Shown piece by piece: positions 1 through 12,200 of a stretch of 64,000 bases of DNA; position 1 is the first letter of the stretch, and every line of letters begins with the position of its first letter. Position numbers and translations under genes: made by a program. The stretch lies in contig NC_067201.1 of assembly GCF_000699445.3 (NCBI RefSeq), positions 16,919,501 through 16,983,500 on the forward strand, in the 5' to 3' direction. Source of the stretch: Schistosoma haematobium. Its lineage: Eukaryota; Platyhelminthes; Trematoda; Strigeidida; Schistosomatidae. Under the pieces are notes generated by a model. The model made no database searches. It saw only the letters and a program-made list of their open reading frames with translations, and was not told the DNA's origin.

Positions 1-427
1 ATGAGGGAAAAGGGCATGATTTGAAAAGTGAAATTTACTGTATCTTCTCTTATTTCTTACAGCACTTTACTTGACTACCTTGAAAGAAAAACAATACACA
101 ATAGTCATCGGTCATATTCAAGGTGCATATATTTGCATTGGAATAATTACATTGTTTGTAAATTAAGAATTCGTCAAATAAAGTAAATAAAACATAACCT
201 CAAAATAACATATACCACTTTATAATAATCTTGAAGTTGAAAAGGTATTTTTTGCAACACAAACAATAACATTGAAAACCGTTATCACATATGATTACCA
301 CTAGTACTAGTAACAATAGTATTAAGTAATATATTATATTGTAAAATTGGTAAGGAAACAACGGTACATAAACAATAGTAACCAAAGTAGGGAGTGAAAA
401 AAGACTAAAATAAACAAGTTTACATTA

Positions 428-433
428 TTTATT
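428..433 (-). promoter_or_regulatory. Putative DDRGK1 polyadenylation signal AATAAA
   Basis: A canonical AATAAA on the minus strand begins about 10 nt after the DDRGK1 stop codon (443-445). This would imply a very short 3' UTR. The motif is common by chance in AT-rich DNA, and no cleavage site can be seen. Confidence 0.4.
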
Positions 434-442
434 AGGATAAAG

Positions 443-3400
443 TTATCCTCTTGAAGTATTTGGTCCAGTTCTAATTAACTTATGCCCATTCTCAACTAAT
501 TCTGATAAAGTGACACGACCACATTTTTCAATATACTGAGCAACGGCTTCATATTCATCATTTGTAATATGAATAACTTTGCCTCGATCATCCAATACCC
601 CAGTTAACCGACCAGAAGACATAAGTGCTTTGACCTTTTCTATACAAACCTTTACAAGAAAAATAAAATTACGGAATGATAAAAACTAATGCAGAATTCC
701 TAAAAGGTTCATGATTATTTAGCTGTATGTTAATGACACTTACAGTGACCGGGATTTATACATTCATGTAAAACTGCTACCGGCTTCATTATGCATGACT
801 AGCGAGCTTAAGCTATTAAAATAAAACTTATCGTTTAAAATATAATCATTTAGCTAACAAATTATCAAGAGAACTTTAAAAACTATAAATATCCACTTAC
901 AATAGCTTAACCACTCAAAACACACAACAAAGGTAATAAAATATAACCATTCGAGGATTAAATAAATATTCGAACATGTAATGATATATAGTGAAAATTA
1001 GACAAACTACTGTGACTATATGAAAACCATTTCACTATCATATTAACCAACAAATGGAATGTTAGGCAACAGTACACAACATATAATTCTAAGCCTTTAT
1101 GGATGAAATAAGACAAGCTCTTCGTATGATTATTTGTCTGTATTGTGCATATACCTGAAAACACAGGTAGTAAGCTTATGAAAGTTAAATTTTATTATAT
1201 AACATTTTGTAATAGAAAATAATGGAGTTTAAACTCCACAGTTTATAACGGACAATAGTTACGTAACACCCAGCAAAGACAAATATTGATTGTCATATAT
1301 AATATTAAAACATTAGGACAATATATAAAAAGTGTGAAATGATAAGACGACTGTTAAAAGAACAGAAAGACGAAACTGAGAGAATAAAATTAGGGATAAC
1401 AAGGTTTTGAGAAAACAGTGTTAGGGACCTCGAAGATACTATAGAGAAGACACAATTACAAAACTGAAATACTTCAAAATCTCTTGATTTTTCCCAACCT
1501 CATTTTCTATCGTTAATATATATTCTCAAATAAAATGGTTTTGTGAATGGTCAGATCGTTTAAAATGTGAATTGAGCTTCTACTTCTACAAAAGTGGCAA
1601 AAATCTATGCTAGAACTTTCTCTTTCTGGTGAGCTGTTGGGAACAGTTAATGACTTCATATATCAAAGTAGTTGATGACAGTGAGCTAAAAAAGACTGAT
1701 TTACATACAATGAAAACCAGAGAAGCTTATTCTAATCTGGAAACCGCTCACCGTTAGTGAGGCTATGAAAGATTAGGTTTATAATCCTAATGAAAGATAA
1801 CTTCACTGAGCTGATGTCCGACAACCTCTTATATCTGATCATCACTATCTCGAAATGATAGCTTCCATTCAATACCAAGTGATTCCGACTTCCCGTAACG
1901 CGCGTTGTAGATCAGTATCCATTAATCAGCAAGTATTACTAGCCTCAAGCGTAAATAACGGTGGCTTTGTTCTGTTTACTGTGTCGTTCTAGCGTCTCGT
2001 AAACCCCTCATTGTTTTCTCATGCTGAGGATAAGTTTTAGAAAATAGGTGATCAGTTAGTAAAATTAAGCATAAATGAACTAGATTACCATTTACTGTTC
2101 TTAAGGATTACTCAGCCTGGAGCTCTAGATATAATCAAACGTTTCTCAGAATAAAGATCTGTGGCGATCCTATTTTAATTTTTCACCAATTTTTTTAAAC
2201 AATAAAATGCATATTTTAACTGAATGAAATCTGAATGGGTTTTGTGGAGATTTTTAGAAATTTCACAGATTGAAATCATGAGTCAGTTGAAGCTAGACCA
2301 CCATTGAAAACCTGGAAGCACTGGACGGCCGTTTCGTCCTAGTATGGGACTCCTCAGCAGTGCGCATCCACGATCCCGCGCCACGTGGGGCTCGAACCCA
2401 GGACCTACTGGCTTCGCGCGCGAGCACTTAACCACTAGACCACTGAGCCGGCATCCAACGGTGTTAATGTCTAACTTCAACCAATCCACGAAGTTGCGCC
2501 ACCGTACACCATTGTCTTCAGTGAGTTCCTATCTCACAACAGACCTGGTTGAACTCCACTGGTAACGGCTTCTCACTAGAACTTCGGGAGTTTTTCCTGA
2601 AGTCAGTCACTAGTGAGCAGTTGATTATTATCAGAATGGGTTTTGTGGAGATTTTTAGAAATTTCACAGATTGAAATCATGAGTCAGTTGAAGCTAGACC
2701 ACCGTCCAGTGCTTCCAGGTTTTCAATGGTGGTCTAGCTTCAACTGACTCATGATTTCAATCTGTGAATGAAATCTGTTTTATTCGCATCTAAAGACATT
2801 GGTTTAAGGGTTCACATTTTCATATCTTTTATAGTTAGGACTATGATAGATCAGGCTTTATTGGCACATATCCATTACTAGCCGATTGCCACATTGTTTT
2901 GGTAAGATTGGATTACTCTGCTAGCCAAAATCCAACTTTAGTGGGCCCCCGAATGCCCTGGTATGGCCGAGAGTGGGGAGAGCCCGCCCTCCCTCTCGAA
3001 ATGCTCTCACACGGCTACGCTTATATAGCCTCTTCCAGGGAAGTCCTACTCACTGCCTTCTCTTGGCGGGGGTGTTGTTTATGAAATTGAGAGGACGAAA
3101 AGCGAATGTCCGGCGCTTTAACCGGGCCGGTGGACACAGTGAATCCATCTAGGGGAGTTGGAAAACCCTGATTCCAAACCAATCGTGCACATGAGCTCCA
3201 GAATCCTGAAGGAACAAATGGCATATTAACCAATTGTTGGCCACCGGCTACCATGAGACTGTATCTCCTCCCGACGCTCCACTGCCTTGTGGGTCAGACC
3301 TTTAGGTCAACGGCTCGAGGTGTGGCCCCTAAGAAAACCACCTGCTCCGATCTGGGCACCCGGGCAGTATCACAGCCCACATACAAACAGAATGGAATGA

Positions 3401-6400
3401 CGATATTTACTGAAAATACTATTCTTGGTGTGGCGCATATATATCTGGTGCCCCCTTGTAACAATACTTATGTGTTCAAATAAAATAATAAACTTTAGTG
3501 GAGATATATTCAACATATTTATCGCGAAAGAAGAGAATAAAAAAGAACAGTTGATGACATATTAAGTGATTTTTAGAATTGCGTCGAACAGAGATGACTG
3601 ATTTCAAGTCCTCTACTGCCAAGACTTTCTGATTATTAATAGTGTAATTTATTGAGCACATATCCGTGTATTTGATTTTAAACCATACTTTTAGCGTAAA
3701 GCTCAACGATTTTACACAGTTTGCTTAACTGAAGTACAAGAAACAGAGTTCAAACCTAAGACTTAAAGAGTAAAACCTAACTGTTTCAACCACTAAACGA
3801 GCGATTCCAAAAAATGTCGATTTCAACGATATTCTGTAAGAAGAAAAACATACCTCCGTCTTCAAATTTAAATTGATTGCCAAATGTTCGACTGGAATAA
3901 TTTTTGCTTCTTCAATAGCTGCAATAATTTGTGCATTAATCATTGCTTTTGCTTTGTCATCTTGTTGTTGTACATCTACTCCTTCTTCCTCAATACTAAA
4001 CTCTTGTTTTAGGCGCTCATATTCAGCTTGTTCACGAGCTGCCTCTTCTTCACGACGTTTAGCTTCAGCAGCAGCCTGTAATTAAAAGTAAATTTTATGT
4101 AAGAATCTTAAATAGTACAACAAAATGTGATGAAAACTAAACAATAGCCCAAAATTACAAATGGTAATAGAAAAAATATATTCTACAAATACATACTTGA
4201 CTGTTATTGAGCAATCAAAACAATTTTGTGTACCTGGGTTAAGAAAACATAATACAGTTGGCCAATATAAATTTACTTCTAACTAAATTTTTAGCATAAT
4301 TAACTTTCAGCTTCATGGTCATAGATTATACTAACGTGGTTAATGATCAACCGGATTGCCTATGCTTTTTTAATTTGTCTGTTTATTTACAGAGTGGAGT
4401 ACATATTTATTTATATTTTCTGAAATTAGTATAGTCTTTTTATGAAATGTTCAGATGTTACATTAAGCAAACAAAATGATAAGGAGAGCTAAATTTTGCA
4501 TCACACGTAAACAAATGAACTAAGCTAGCTAGTAGACACGAAGGTTAATGTGCGATCATGGAAAATAACTTACTGCAGCTGCTGCAGCTTTTTCTTCTGC
4601 TTCTTCTGCTTTCTTACGTTTTTCAATTTCCATGTCTTCGATTTTCCTTTGGTGCTCCCTGTAACGTTCCTCAGCTTCTCGCTCTTCCTTTCGACGTTCC
4701 TTTTCAGCTAACTTGGCAGCTTTTTTGGAGCCAACTTTCTTTGAACTTTCTTTTGGATGATCTGTATCTGAAGGCTGGATGTCTACATTTTCCATGACAT
4801 TTCTAACACGCCTATCGTCCTCCTCAGATTCTGAAGCATCTCTCATCCGAGCAGCCAGACGGCGCTGTCCACCTACATTTCCAATGCGACGACGCACTCT
4901 GCCAGCAGCAGCTGGATGTACGTGTGGGCGCTGTCCACCTTAAAGGAGAGAGTATTTTTAATAAACACAATTGTTCCAGAGAACATGGAAAACGATTTTT
5001 CGAAACTTAAAATTCCACAGATTTTGAGACGTGGATAAACGAAATTAGACGAAAGTAGAAAACAACATTAATCGGTCATACGCAACGTAGAACCTGTCAC
5101 AAGTATACACTAATTAAAGCCGCGACACCCTACTAGCACGGTAAGATGAAATCGTCAAGAAAAATCCCAGAGTAATAGAGGTAGCAACAGCATTAGTGAT
5201 GATAGAAAAAGGCTTTGAGGATATAGTTCGACACATCTTGGTGGATTTGTCTGTAATCTGATGTGATAGTAAACACCACTGCTAATAAACATCGGCTGGA
5301 CATTTTACACGTTCTCAACACACTTCTCAAGCTGATAGGCGAGCGCAGAAAGTACTTTCGCAATGAATTCAAGGTGGAACCAAGTTTCTTAGTTTTAATA
5401 CCTCCATCCTTCACAAACTCTATGACTAGGACATTTTCCTGCTCCTTTATGGTTGAAGAATTTAATGGAACTGATTTTGAATTCACTAATTCCGAATTGA
5501 ACAAGTTACTAATTGATTTTTATTTGCCTACAATTGTTCAGAAGCCTTGAGATGGTGTGGCTACTGGAGGTTACTACATTTCAAGCACTACTAAAGCATG
5601 TTGTTTGTGTTAACTAACAGAATTATTTGAATCAGCCTGACAGACATTCCCTCTTGTCTGTCCCTTAGGTTGGAAGTTGTAGTAACTTGTATGATTCTGT
5701 CGACTTAGATATAACAGAAATGCAGACTGGGTACAGCCAGGTGAAATATCCGAGAATTAAGCTGCTAAAAACCCCGAGTTCCCTAATTGCAAAATAGACC
5801 TGTTATCCCTACAAATTTGCACGGAATAGTTCAAGCAGTTAGTTATTGCCATCATCAGGTACTTTGACTCGAGGTAACAGAGCGAATTGGGATAAGTTTG
5901 GTTTGAAATACTTTTTAATCTTTTAGACTACCAGAAATAAATGTAAACATAGCTAAACTGTCAGCCAATGCTACTGATGTGACGGAGAATAAAGCAAATG
6001 TTGTCACTATGTTTGATCATCAGTCAAAAATAAACTTGGCGATGGGCCATTTAGCTAACAGTTCCCATTATCAATCGAAGAGGAATTGGAGGCATTAGTA
6101 AAATGAGTAATTTCGTATTTTAGACGGCAGTGATAGACAGGCTGGTAGACAACCAGTTGAGAACGTCCAGAAGATTAATGTTACCGAACATAATAAAACC
6201 GCACTTGACCATAAAGTTATCGTTGATGGGGATTGCCGCAAAGTGGAGTATCACTAAGCTTAGATCCCACAACAGTATCAGTAAGACTATACTTTTTTGT
6301 TTCTCATTCACAAGGTTTATTAACAGCTAAATGATTATCGTTCAATATATGTGAAAAAGATCATGCCAAAGTTTACGATACCGCATAGTTACTTACCGAC

Positions 6401-7023
6401 ATGACAAGTAGTGAGTAAGCGTTGTAATGGGAAAGGTAATGCAACAAATTCGCTGTTAATTTGTTCCCGGTTTTTAGACACAGGCATTACCTCTCTGTAA
6501 TATCACTGTAAGTTTTACCTTAATTCATGACAAATATGTAAGAAAAGTCTACAGAGAACGGCGACAGTTAAGTGCTTTGTCACCTACATTCACACCGACT
6601 TCTCTCAAGTTCCCCCAGTATCTTCCCTGTTTTTTGGGAACTTCATATCAAAATAAAACCTGCATAGATGTAAATATTGAAAATGCTAATTTTACCAAGC
6701 AGTTAGGCCCGTTTCTTGCAAAAGAACAAACAACACACTTTTGCAAACTAGCGGTCAAGCTTTCTAAGAATCCCTGACATTACCCAGGCCTATTAAGAGT
6801 AATATTGTTTTCGATTATGAATTCATATAGCACTAGACCCGTTCAAATTTGCAGGACATGGAGATATAGTGTCGAAAAGTCACTTCATGTTAATCCACTT
6901 GATACAACAGATAATATAATGATAATAATATAATAATAAGCAATGCCACTATTATTACAAAATATGATATATATAGACACGATATTAAAACGTATGGTGT
7001 TATCTGATAACTATATATATGTA

Positions 7024-7068
<45 letters not shown>

Positions 7069-7251
7069 TTAGTTATCAAATAACACCGTATGTCTTCTCA
7101 GTATAGAATCCCGTTTAAAGTGCTGTTCGCAGGAATTTTGTATGGAAGAAATATTACCTCTTTTAACTGACTTATTATACAATTTCCAGATAATAAATAA
7201 ACCAGACAAAAGAATGCCGATTGCGAAAACAAGCCCGCCAAAAACGACCAT
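443..7251 (-). CDS. DDRGK1: DDRGK domain-containing protein 1 (UFBP1), complete, four exons
   Basis: ER-anchored adaptor of the UFM1 (UFMylation) ligase complex. By family knowledge it partners UFL1 and CDK5RAP3 at the ER surface. Coding exons in transcription order are 7251-7158, 4938-4574, 4075-3854 and 649-443, giving 295 aa (human about 314). Seen directly: an N-terminal hydrophobic signal-anchor (about residues 2-24, starting MVVFGGLVF), a long charged Lys/Glu/Arg/Ala coiled coil (about 80-180), then a C-terminal winged-helix-like domain with the family signature LTGVLDDRGKVIHIT and a GRVTLSELV segment. Intron phases agree at every junction (1, 0, 0) with GT..AG ends. The ATG at 7251 was chosen because an in-frame stop lies upstream with no other ATG between. 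Odd: retrotransposon sequence ends just upstream of the start codon. The large third intron carries SINE and GC-rich repeats. Confidence 0.93.
2318..2363 (-). ncRNA. Hammerhead ribozyme, apparently intact
   Basis: On the minus strand, stem I GCACTG pairs perfectly with CAGTGC over 6 bp. The core CTGAGGA fits the CUGANGA consensus. Stem II is GTCC/GGAC with a CATACTA loop, followed by GAAA, and a minimal stem III AC/GT closes a GGCC loop. The predicted cleavage site follows GTC (2326-2324). This is the type I arrangement known for Schistosoma Sm-alpha ribozymes. All core positions that can be checked are conserved, so self-cleavage is plausible but untested. Confidence 0.85.
2665..2766. repeat. 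Perfect 39-bp inverted repeat with 24-nt loop
   Basis: Positions 2665-2703 and 2728-2766 are exact reverse complements. The intervening 2704-2727 starts GTCCAGTGC, which matches the SINE sequence spanning its own hammerhead cleavage site. This is the inverted part of the composite SINE insertion. Confidence 0.95.
2832..2902 (-). repeat. Sm-alpha-like SINE fragment
   Basis: The stretch TTAGGACTATGATAGATC followed by GGCTTTATTGGCACATAT and GATTGCCA resembles the start (on the plus strand) of the Sm-alpha copy at 25513-25582. It lacks the tRNA-like and ribozyme parts and runs straight into a GC-rich repeat. Confidence 0.55.
2905..3485. repeat. GC-rich dispersed-repeat-like island, family uncertain
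   Basis: About 580 bp of clearly GC-richer, CpG-containing sequence inside an AT-rich intron. It holds short overlapping ORFs on both strands with no recognisable protein family, and it ends in GTGTTCAAATAAAATAATAA. It could be an untranslated leader of a retroelement or a non-autonomous element. I identify it as a repeat from its composition and general resemblance to schistosome repeats, not from a second copy in this window. Confidence 0.4.
4939..7157 (-). other. DDRGK1 intron 1, no recognised gene
   Basis: Most of this 2.2-kb intron is unremarkable AT-rich DNA. A stretch at 5190-5550 is open for about 95-103 codons in one frame on each strand, but neither product matches a family I recognise. 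A TA dinucleotide tract lies near its 5' end. Confidence 0.6.
7013..7067. repeat. (TA)n microsatellite
   Basis: About 55 bp of nearly pure TA dinucleotide, with small interruptions at its left end, in DDRGK1 intron 1. Confidence 0.95.
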
Positions 7252-7252
7252 T

Positions 7253-9295
7253 GGAACGTTCAAATGGTTCAAATGGTTGTGGACGGAATAGAAGAAGCTT
7301 TCGCTTAACAGGCTTCCGTGTCTAGTAGTAGGGGATCACCAAATCCTCCAGGCAGGAACCTAGGTATGTTAACAATAAAAGAGGAAAAGAGATTGGTAAA
7401 TCATAATGTGATGCTGTTCTTGGTCCTTAAGAATAGGTCAAGTTGCCTCTTGAAGGACTCCTGAGAAGTCGCTTGGACTAGCTCAGCTGGCAGCGAATTC
7501 CAGCTTTTGACAACTCTTAAGGAGTAGAAATTGTGTCTACATTCCGTCTTGCTATGTTGTGTTTCCAGTTTCTGGGTGTTACCCCTTAGGTTGTTATTCG
7601 AACTAAGCTTAAGTAGGTGTTTAAGAGGATGTCCAGAAGTGTTAAGAATACTATAAGCCATTAATAAATCACCTCTAAGACGCCTATATTCTAATGGGTA
7701 AAGGTCTGGTGAACGGAGGCGTTCTTCATAAGGCTTAGATTTGAGTCCTCGAACTGATTTCGTGGCTCGCCGCTGGATACGCTCCAAAGTGACCTTGTCC
7801 TTTTGGAGTGAGGGTGGAGTACTATGTTTCCGTACTCTAAATGGGGACGGATGAAACTATTGAAGATTGTGTGGAAAGTTCTTCCGTCAAACTGGCCAAA
7901 AATGCGCCTCAACGTTGCCAGTGCAAGGTTTGCTCGGGAGGCATTTTTGTCACAGTTGGCGTAAGACTTCAAATCATGGGGCACCAGGACTCCTAAATCT
8001 TTTTCGACTTGGGATACTACTAGAGAGGAGTTTCCTAAGTTGTAACTGTAGTTTGCGACATGTCGCAGATGGACTACTTTACACTTTGAAGTGTTAAAGG
8101 TAAGTCCGTTATCGTCTGCCCAACTTTGAAGTCGAGTCAGATCCTCCTGAAGTGCCTGTGTATCGTCTTGGTTGCATATCTCTCTCCAAAGTTTCACGTC
8201 GTCGGCGAAAAGTAATAAATCTGACGTTACCTGTTGAGGAAGATCATTTATGTAGATCAAGAAGAGAAGAGGCCCTAGTACTGAGCCCTGGGGGACCCCA
8301 CTAGGACATTCCATAGCCTGAGATAAAGTGAAATTAACCCTAACCTTAAAGTGTCGATTTTTTAGGTATGAAGTAAGCCAATCGATTAGGTGTGGTTTGA
8401 TACCTAGTCGTTTGAGCTTGTTGATAAGACACAAGTGGTTAACCTTATCAAAAGCTTTTGAGAAATCAAGGTAAATGACATCAACCTTTCCCTTGCAATC
8501 GAGGATGCTTGTCCATCTGTCCACCGCAGTCAGCAGGTTGGTTATACAAGAGTAACCCTTCCTGAAACCATGCTGTTGGGGTGAGAAGAAATTTAAGGAC
8601 AGTAGATAGTCATTTAAACCGTCGCATATCAGGGACTCCATGAGTTTTGAAGGTAATGACAGAAGAGCCACCGGCCGATAACTTGAAGGTTCATTGCGTC
8701 GACCACCTTTGAAAATTGGCGTGATGTGAGCCAACTTCCAATTTTCCGGTAATTTGCCTCGGCTAAGCGAGTGAGAAAACATCACGCTAAGCGGCGTTGC
8801 CAGGATTGAGGCTGCCTTCCTCAGTATGGCAGGATGAACCGTATCCGGGCCAGGAGAAGTGTCTAGTCTCATGTGCTGCAATTTCCGGAACACCAAGTCA
8901 GCGCTTAGGTCCACTTCAGAAAGTCCTGTGGAATTGCAGATGAAACTGCCGTCAGTAAAGTTGATGTCAGCCGGTTGAAATGTTTGAGAGTAATGTGCCG
9001 CCAGAAGGTTAGCGGCGTCGCCATCGTTGTTGGTCGGGCCGTTAAGACCTAGCAGTTGAGAAACTCCTGTTTTGGCTTGACGAAGAGAGGCTGCATAATG
9101 GAATAAGCTTCTAGGGTTAGAGGCGAATTTGTCCATAAGCTTTGTTTGGTACTGAAGCCTGTCTTCTCTTATAGCCTTCGTGCATATGTTCCTGATATGT
9201 TTATATTGCCTATACGCTCCATCGTTATTAGTTCGTTTGTATTCCACCCAGCAGTGTGTCAACCTTGAAAATCCCACCGTGACGAGCGGTGCCAA
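7253..9295 (-). mobile_element. CR1-like (SR1/Perere-like) non-LTR retrotransposon, 5'-truncated
   Basis: Minus-strand reverse transcriptase remnant. The reading frame from about 9295 down to 7800 shows RT motifs in order: YLDFSKAFDKVNH, SGVPQGSVLGPLLF and LLLFADDVKLW (near 8200-8220). A second frame, 7790-7401, carries the C-terminal part ([13 protein letters not shown], then [12 protein letters not shown], then [11 protein letters not shown]). The two frames join through a frameshift near 7800-7825. Endonuclease and 5' regions are missing. After the stop at 7401, a 3' untranslated stretch runs to a tandem CATTTGAAC pair at about 7254-7273, a plausible CR1-style 3' terminal repeat. If so, the element ends within a few bases of the DDRGK1 ATG. 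Confidence 0.85.
7401..9295 (-). pseudogene. CR1-like reverse transcriptase ORF, frameshifted
   Basis: Partial pol ORF of the CR1-like element. About 500 codons of RT are open before a single frameshift near 7.8 kb separates them from the roughly 130-codon C-terminal segment. There is no ATG at the upstream end (the open frame starts with a TTG), and the element is cut off there. It could encode RT only if the frameshift were repaired, so it is called a pseudogene. Confidence 0.8.
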
Positions 9296-9299
9296 AAAT

Positions 9300-12200
9300 G
9301 AGTATTCAGCATTCCTGGACTACCTGTCTTCAACATATTGATGGTCTTTACGTTAACCACCAATTGATTATTTTGGGCTCGCATCATAATATTCAACCAA
9401 GGGTAAAAGTCTTTGTTATGGCTCAGGTGAGCAAGTCAACCCATATGTTGCAATTTTACGAAGTGATTTGACAGATAACAGACAATTGATTTTCTGTTAA
9501 GGTGAAAATCATAGTTATGGAGATTAGATGTAGTCATTGCGCCAAAAGTCATTCGTGGTTCAATATTCAAAGTTGAGGTGAGTTTCAAACATAGAATGGA
9601 CATCCAGGCCCCTTCTGGTTATCACTACTTGGAACCTGCTGTCCGAAACAGTGTTGTCCGCACCTTTAATTGATTCTTTCAAGAGAACACTGAAAATTTA
9701 CAGAAACACACTAGTAAAGGAATAACATAGGCCGTATGCCTTCTGTTCTTACAACACAAATGTGAATCTAATTAACAAGGTCAAAATGTGACTCAAGAAA
9801 ATGAATACATCGGTTTGTCCAGAAGCTTGAACAGAATATGTGAATTTAAAAGAGCACTTGACTATACAATATCCCCCACAAGGCTTTTAAAATTCTTCAC
9901 ATCTCATCGTATGTTTTTCGTTCGCAAAAGAGCGACAATTAATAACGTGTTTGGTCAAGGATATTTACAAGATACTGTGAAGGTTTTCTTCATACTATCT
10001 GACGAAAGGTGAATTACAAGTGTTTAGGCTATTGATCGTTATGAAGTAAAAATGGAAGACGTATTTCGAATTAAATTCAAGAGTGTTATAAAGGCAACCT
10101 CATAAGTATGAAAGAGACTATTTAATTAATAATTTCTTTGCTGAACGATAGATATTCTAAGTAAACTATTTTTTAAAGATGCAATTTAAATGGCGCATTG
10201 CAAAGAAGCGAGAGTAAACTGCTATGTATGTAGAAGTAAATAAATCCCCAAAACTAATAAATCCGCTGGTCTAAAACATTGATGCAAATCTTACTGATTT
10301 TGCTAGACACACTCAATCTGAAGTAGCCGGGTCATGCGTCCGCACCAGATTATCATTGCGTACACCGCACTACTCATCGCTTGCAACAACTTGCCACCTT
10401 CGATTGAATGCCTATCAACACATCGATAACTTTTATAATAAATCTTCAGATTCCTTCATCCTTAACCTCTGATTTCACCGGGTTTATAACTTCTTGACTT
10501 GGAATCTGTTACGGACGAAAGCATTATGAAGCCCTGAATATCCGTGGCACATTTAGTCATGTGGGATTACGGGATATCACTGAACTTTAGTAAAATTACG
10601 TGTCAAGCTGAACATATCCATAATTTAGTGGAAAGTTTGTAGTAGCATTATTTCACAACCACACAACCATTGGCGTCTAACGTAAGATAACTTAAAAGAC
10701 TTAATGTGAACATTGATCACCTATAGTAGGTTGGAGATAGCTAACGCGGATTGGTTTAATTGAGACAACATGACTCAACCATCTACATGCAGTCACCCTG
10801 TAGTGACATTTGGCCCTAACCACATGATCTTTGAAGCCGAACATATAATTACTGAAAAGATTTATATTCAACAATTGACAGGTAGAGAAGGCCAGCAATG
10901 GGGGAGGTGGTAAGCAAGGATGAATTCAATTGCATGGAATGACTCAACCTCGCAGACGTGTTGATTCCGTACAGCTTGTCTTTACTCACATTATATATAT
11001 TATTCTATCCATGGCCTAAATGTGTTCTTTACAAACTCCAGACATCATGTTGTTAATTGTTATAATGCGATGAGTCAGTGTATACAATGATTTGGCTTTC
11101 ACGAAGATCTCATAGATTAGGCGGTTACATCATGACAGATCGAAAATTTCAGAATTAGGTTCATTACTAGAGCGTCATGAATAACGCAGTAGACCATAAT
11201 TCTACAGCCCTATGTAATCTCATGTTACAATCCCCATCCAACATATTTTCTCCAATATTTCTTCGCAGCAATCACTGACTGTCACAATAGGATTAGTCAG
11301 CAAACATATTGATGTGATTTGCACGTAATGTCTGATATATCAGGTAGTCCAATCATGACAACTCCTTCATTTTTGACCCGGTTCATTAGTTTACTGGCGT
11401 AGACGTCAGTAATGCTAACCTAGACATCGATACAACGGATTCACCGCTGGATGAATTATGACCCAAGTTTCACCAAAATCAGGAATAGCTAATGCAGATT
11501 TATTGCTATACGCAGAAGGAGTGGCTTATCTAGTAGCTTGGCCACCGTTTTATTCATTTCACACCAAAAGTAATTCCTTCTGGCTCCCTTTCCAGCCGAA
11601 GTAGCTGGTGAGGCCGGTTGGCTCTCATGGACAAGAGTTTGGTCTGGCGATTTTTGTCTTATTTCCTGTCGTGTTATGATCTACCATCTATGAACCACAT
11701 GGCAGTGATTCATTGTCCTTCTAACAGCCGACATATAGGCACTTCTGTAGGTCATTGTTGGCACTGATTATGTCTGAGCTCTTTAGGTTGTTTGACTTGT
11801 GTTTACGTCTAGTGTCTATGGTTAGGTGTTGGACGAAACTTATGTTATATGGGGATGATATGAATTGGTATATTTTTGGGCCATCCCGATGTTCTGTAAA
11901 TTCCGCGAAGATATATTTGTGGCATCCTTGGAAGTTCAAAATTGGTCTTTTTGGTTTCTATCATTTATGAAATGTTTATCCACTTCTTCGAAGGCCCCAA
12001 TATTCTCTTGAAATATTTGTCAGTGCATTCAGATGTAATGTGTCATATTACTATTATTTTGGTGTTGTGATCATCCAGGTATATAAGTCGTATTTTATTG
12101 TGTTCGATAGCCATTCTGGTAGTTGTCTTAACTAGCTTTGGTATGATGTTGTTCTCATTATCTGTTCGGCGTTTTAAAGACCTTATTATTAAGGTATTTG

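Larger units (their letters stand above)
2234..2766 (-). mobile_element. Composite hammerhead SINE insertion flanked by a target-site duplication
   Basis: tRNA-related SINE of the schistosome Sm-alpha type, in intron 3 of DDRGK1. On the minus strand it has pol III-like boxes: an A-box-like GGCTCAGTGGTCTAGTGG and a B box GGTTCGAGCC, near 2395-2450. These are followed by a hammerhead ribozyme and a 3' tail. The tail occurs twice as an exact 70-nt direct repeat (2233-2302 and 2634-2703), so the body is flanked by two copies of its own tail, as in a head-to-tail dimer. The stretch 2704-2766 is an inverted copy of the tail. The whole composite is bounded by TGAATGAAATCTG at 2221-2233 and 2765-2777, which reads as one target-site duplication. 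The presence of a SINE is clear; that it arrived in one insertion is inferred. Confidence 0.8.

Noticed and set aside
2344..2565. Plus-strand 73-codon ORF over the SINE
   Set aside because: It is the reverse of the tRNA-like and ribozyme region of the SINE; the RNA features explain the sequence.
3253..3483. 76-codon ORF in the GC-rich island
   Set aside because: No domain, and GC-rich sequence gives fewer stops by chance; several frames are open there.
5193..5550. Overlapping open frames on both strands (about 95 and 103 codons)
   Set aside because: Neither product has a recognisable motif, splice context or family resemblance. They lie within DDRGK1 intron 1 and open frames on both strands over the same bases are more likely chance.
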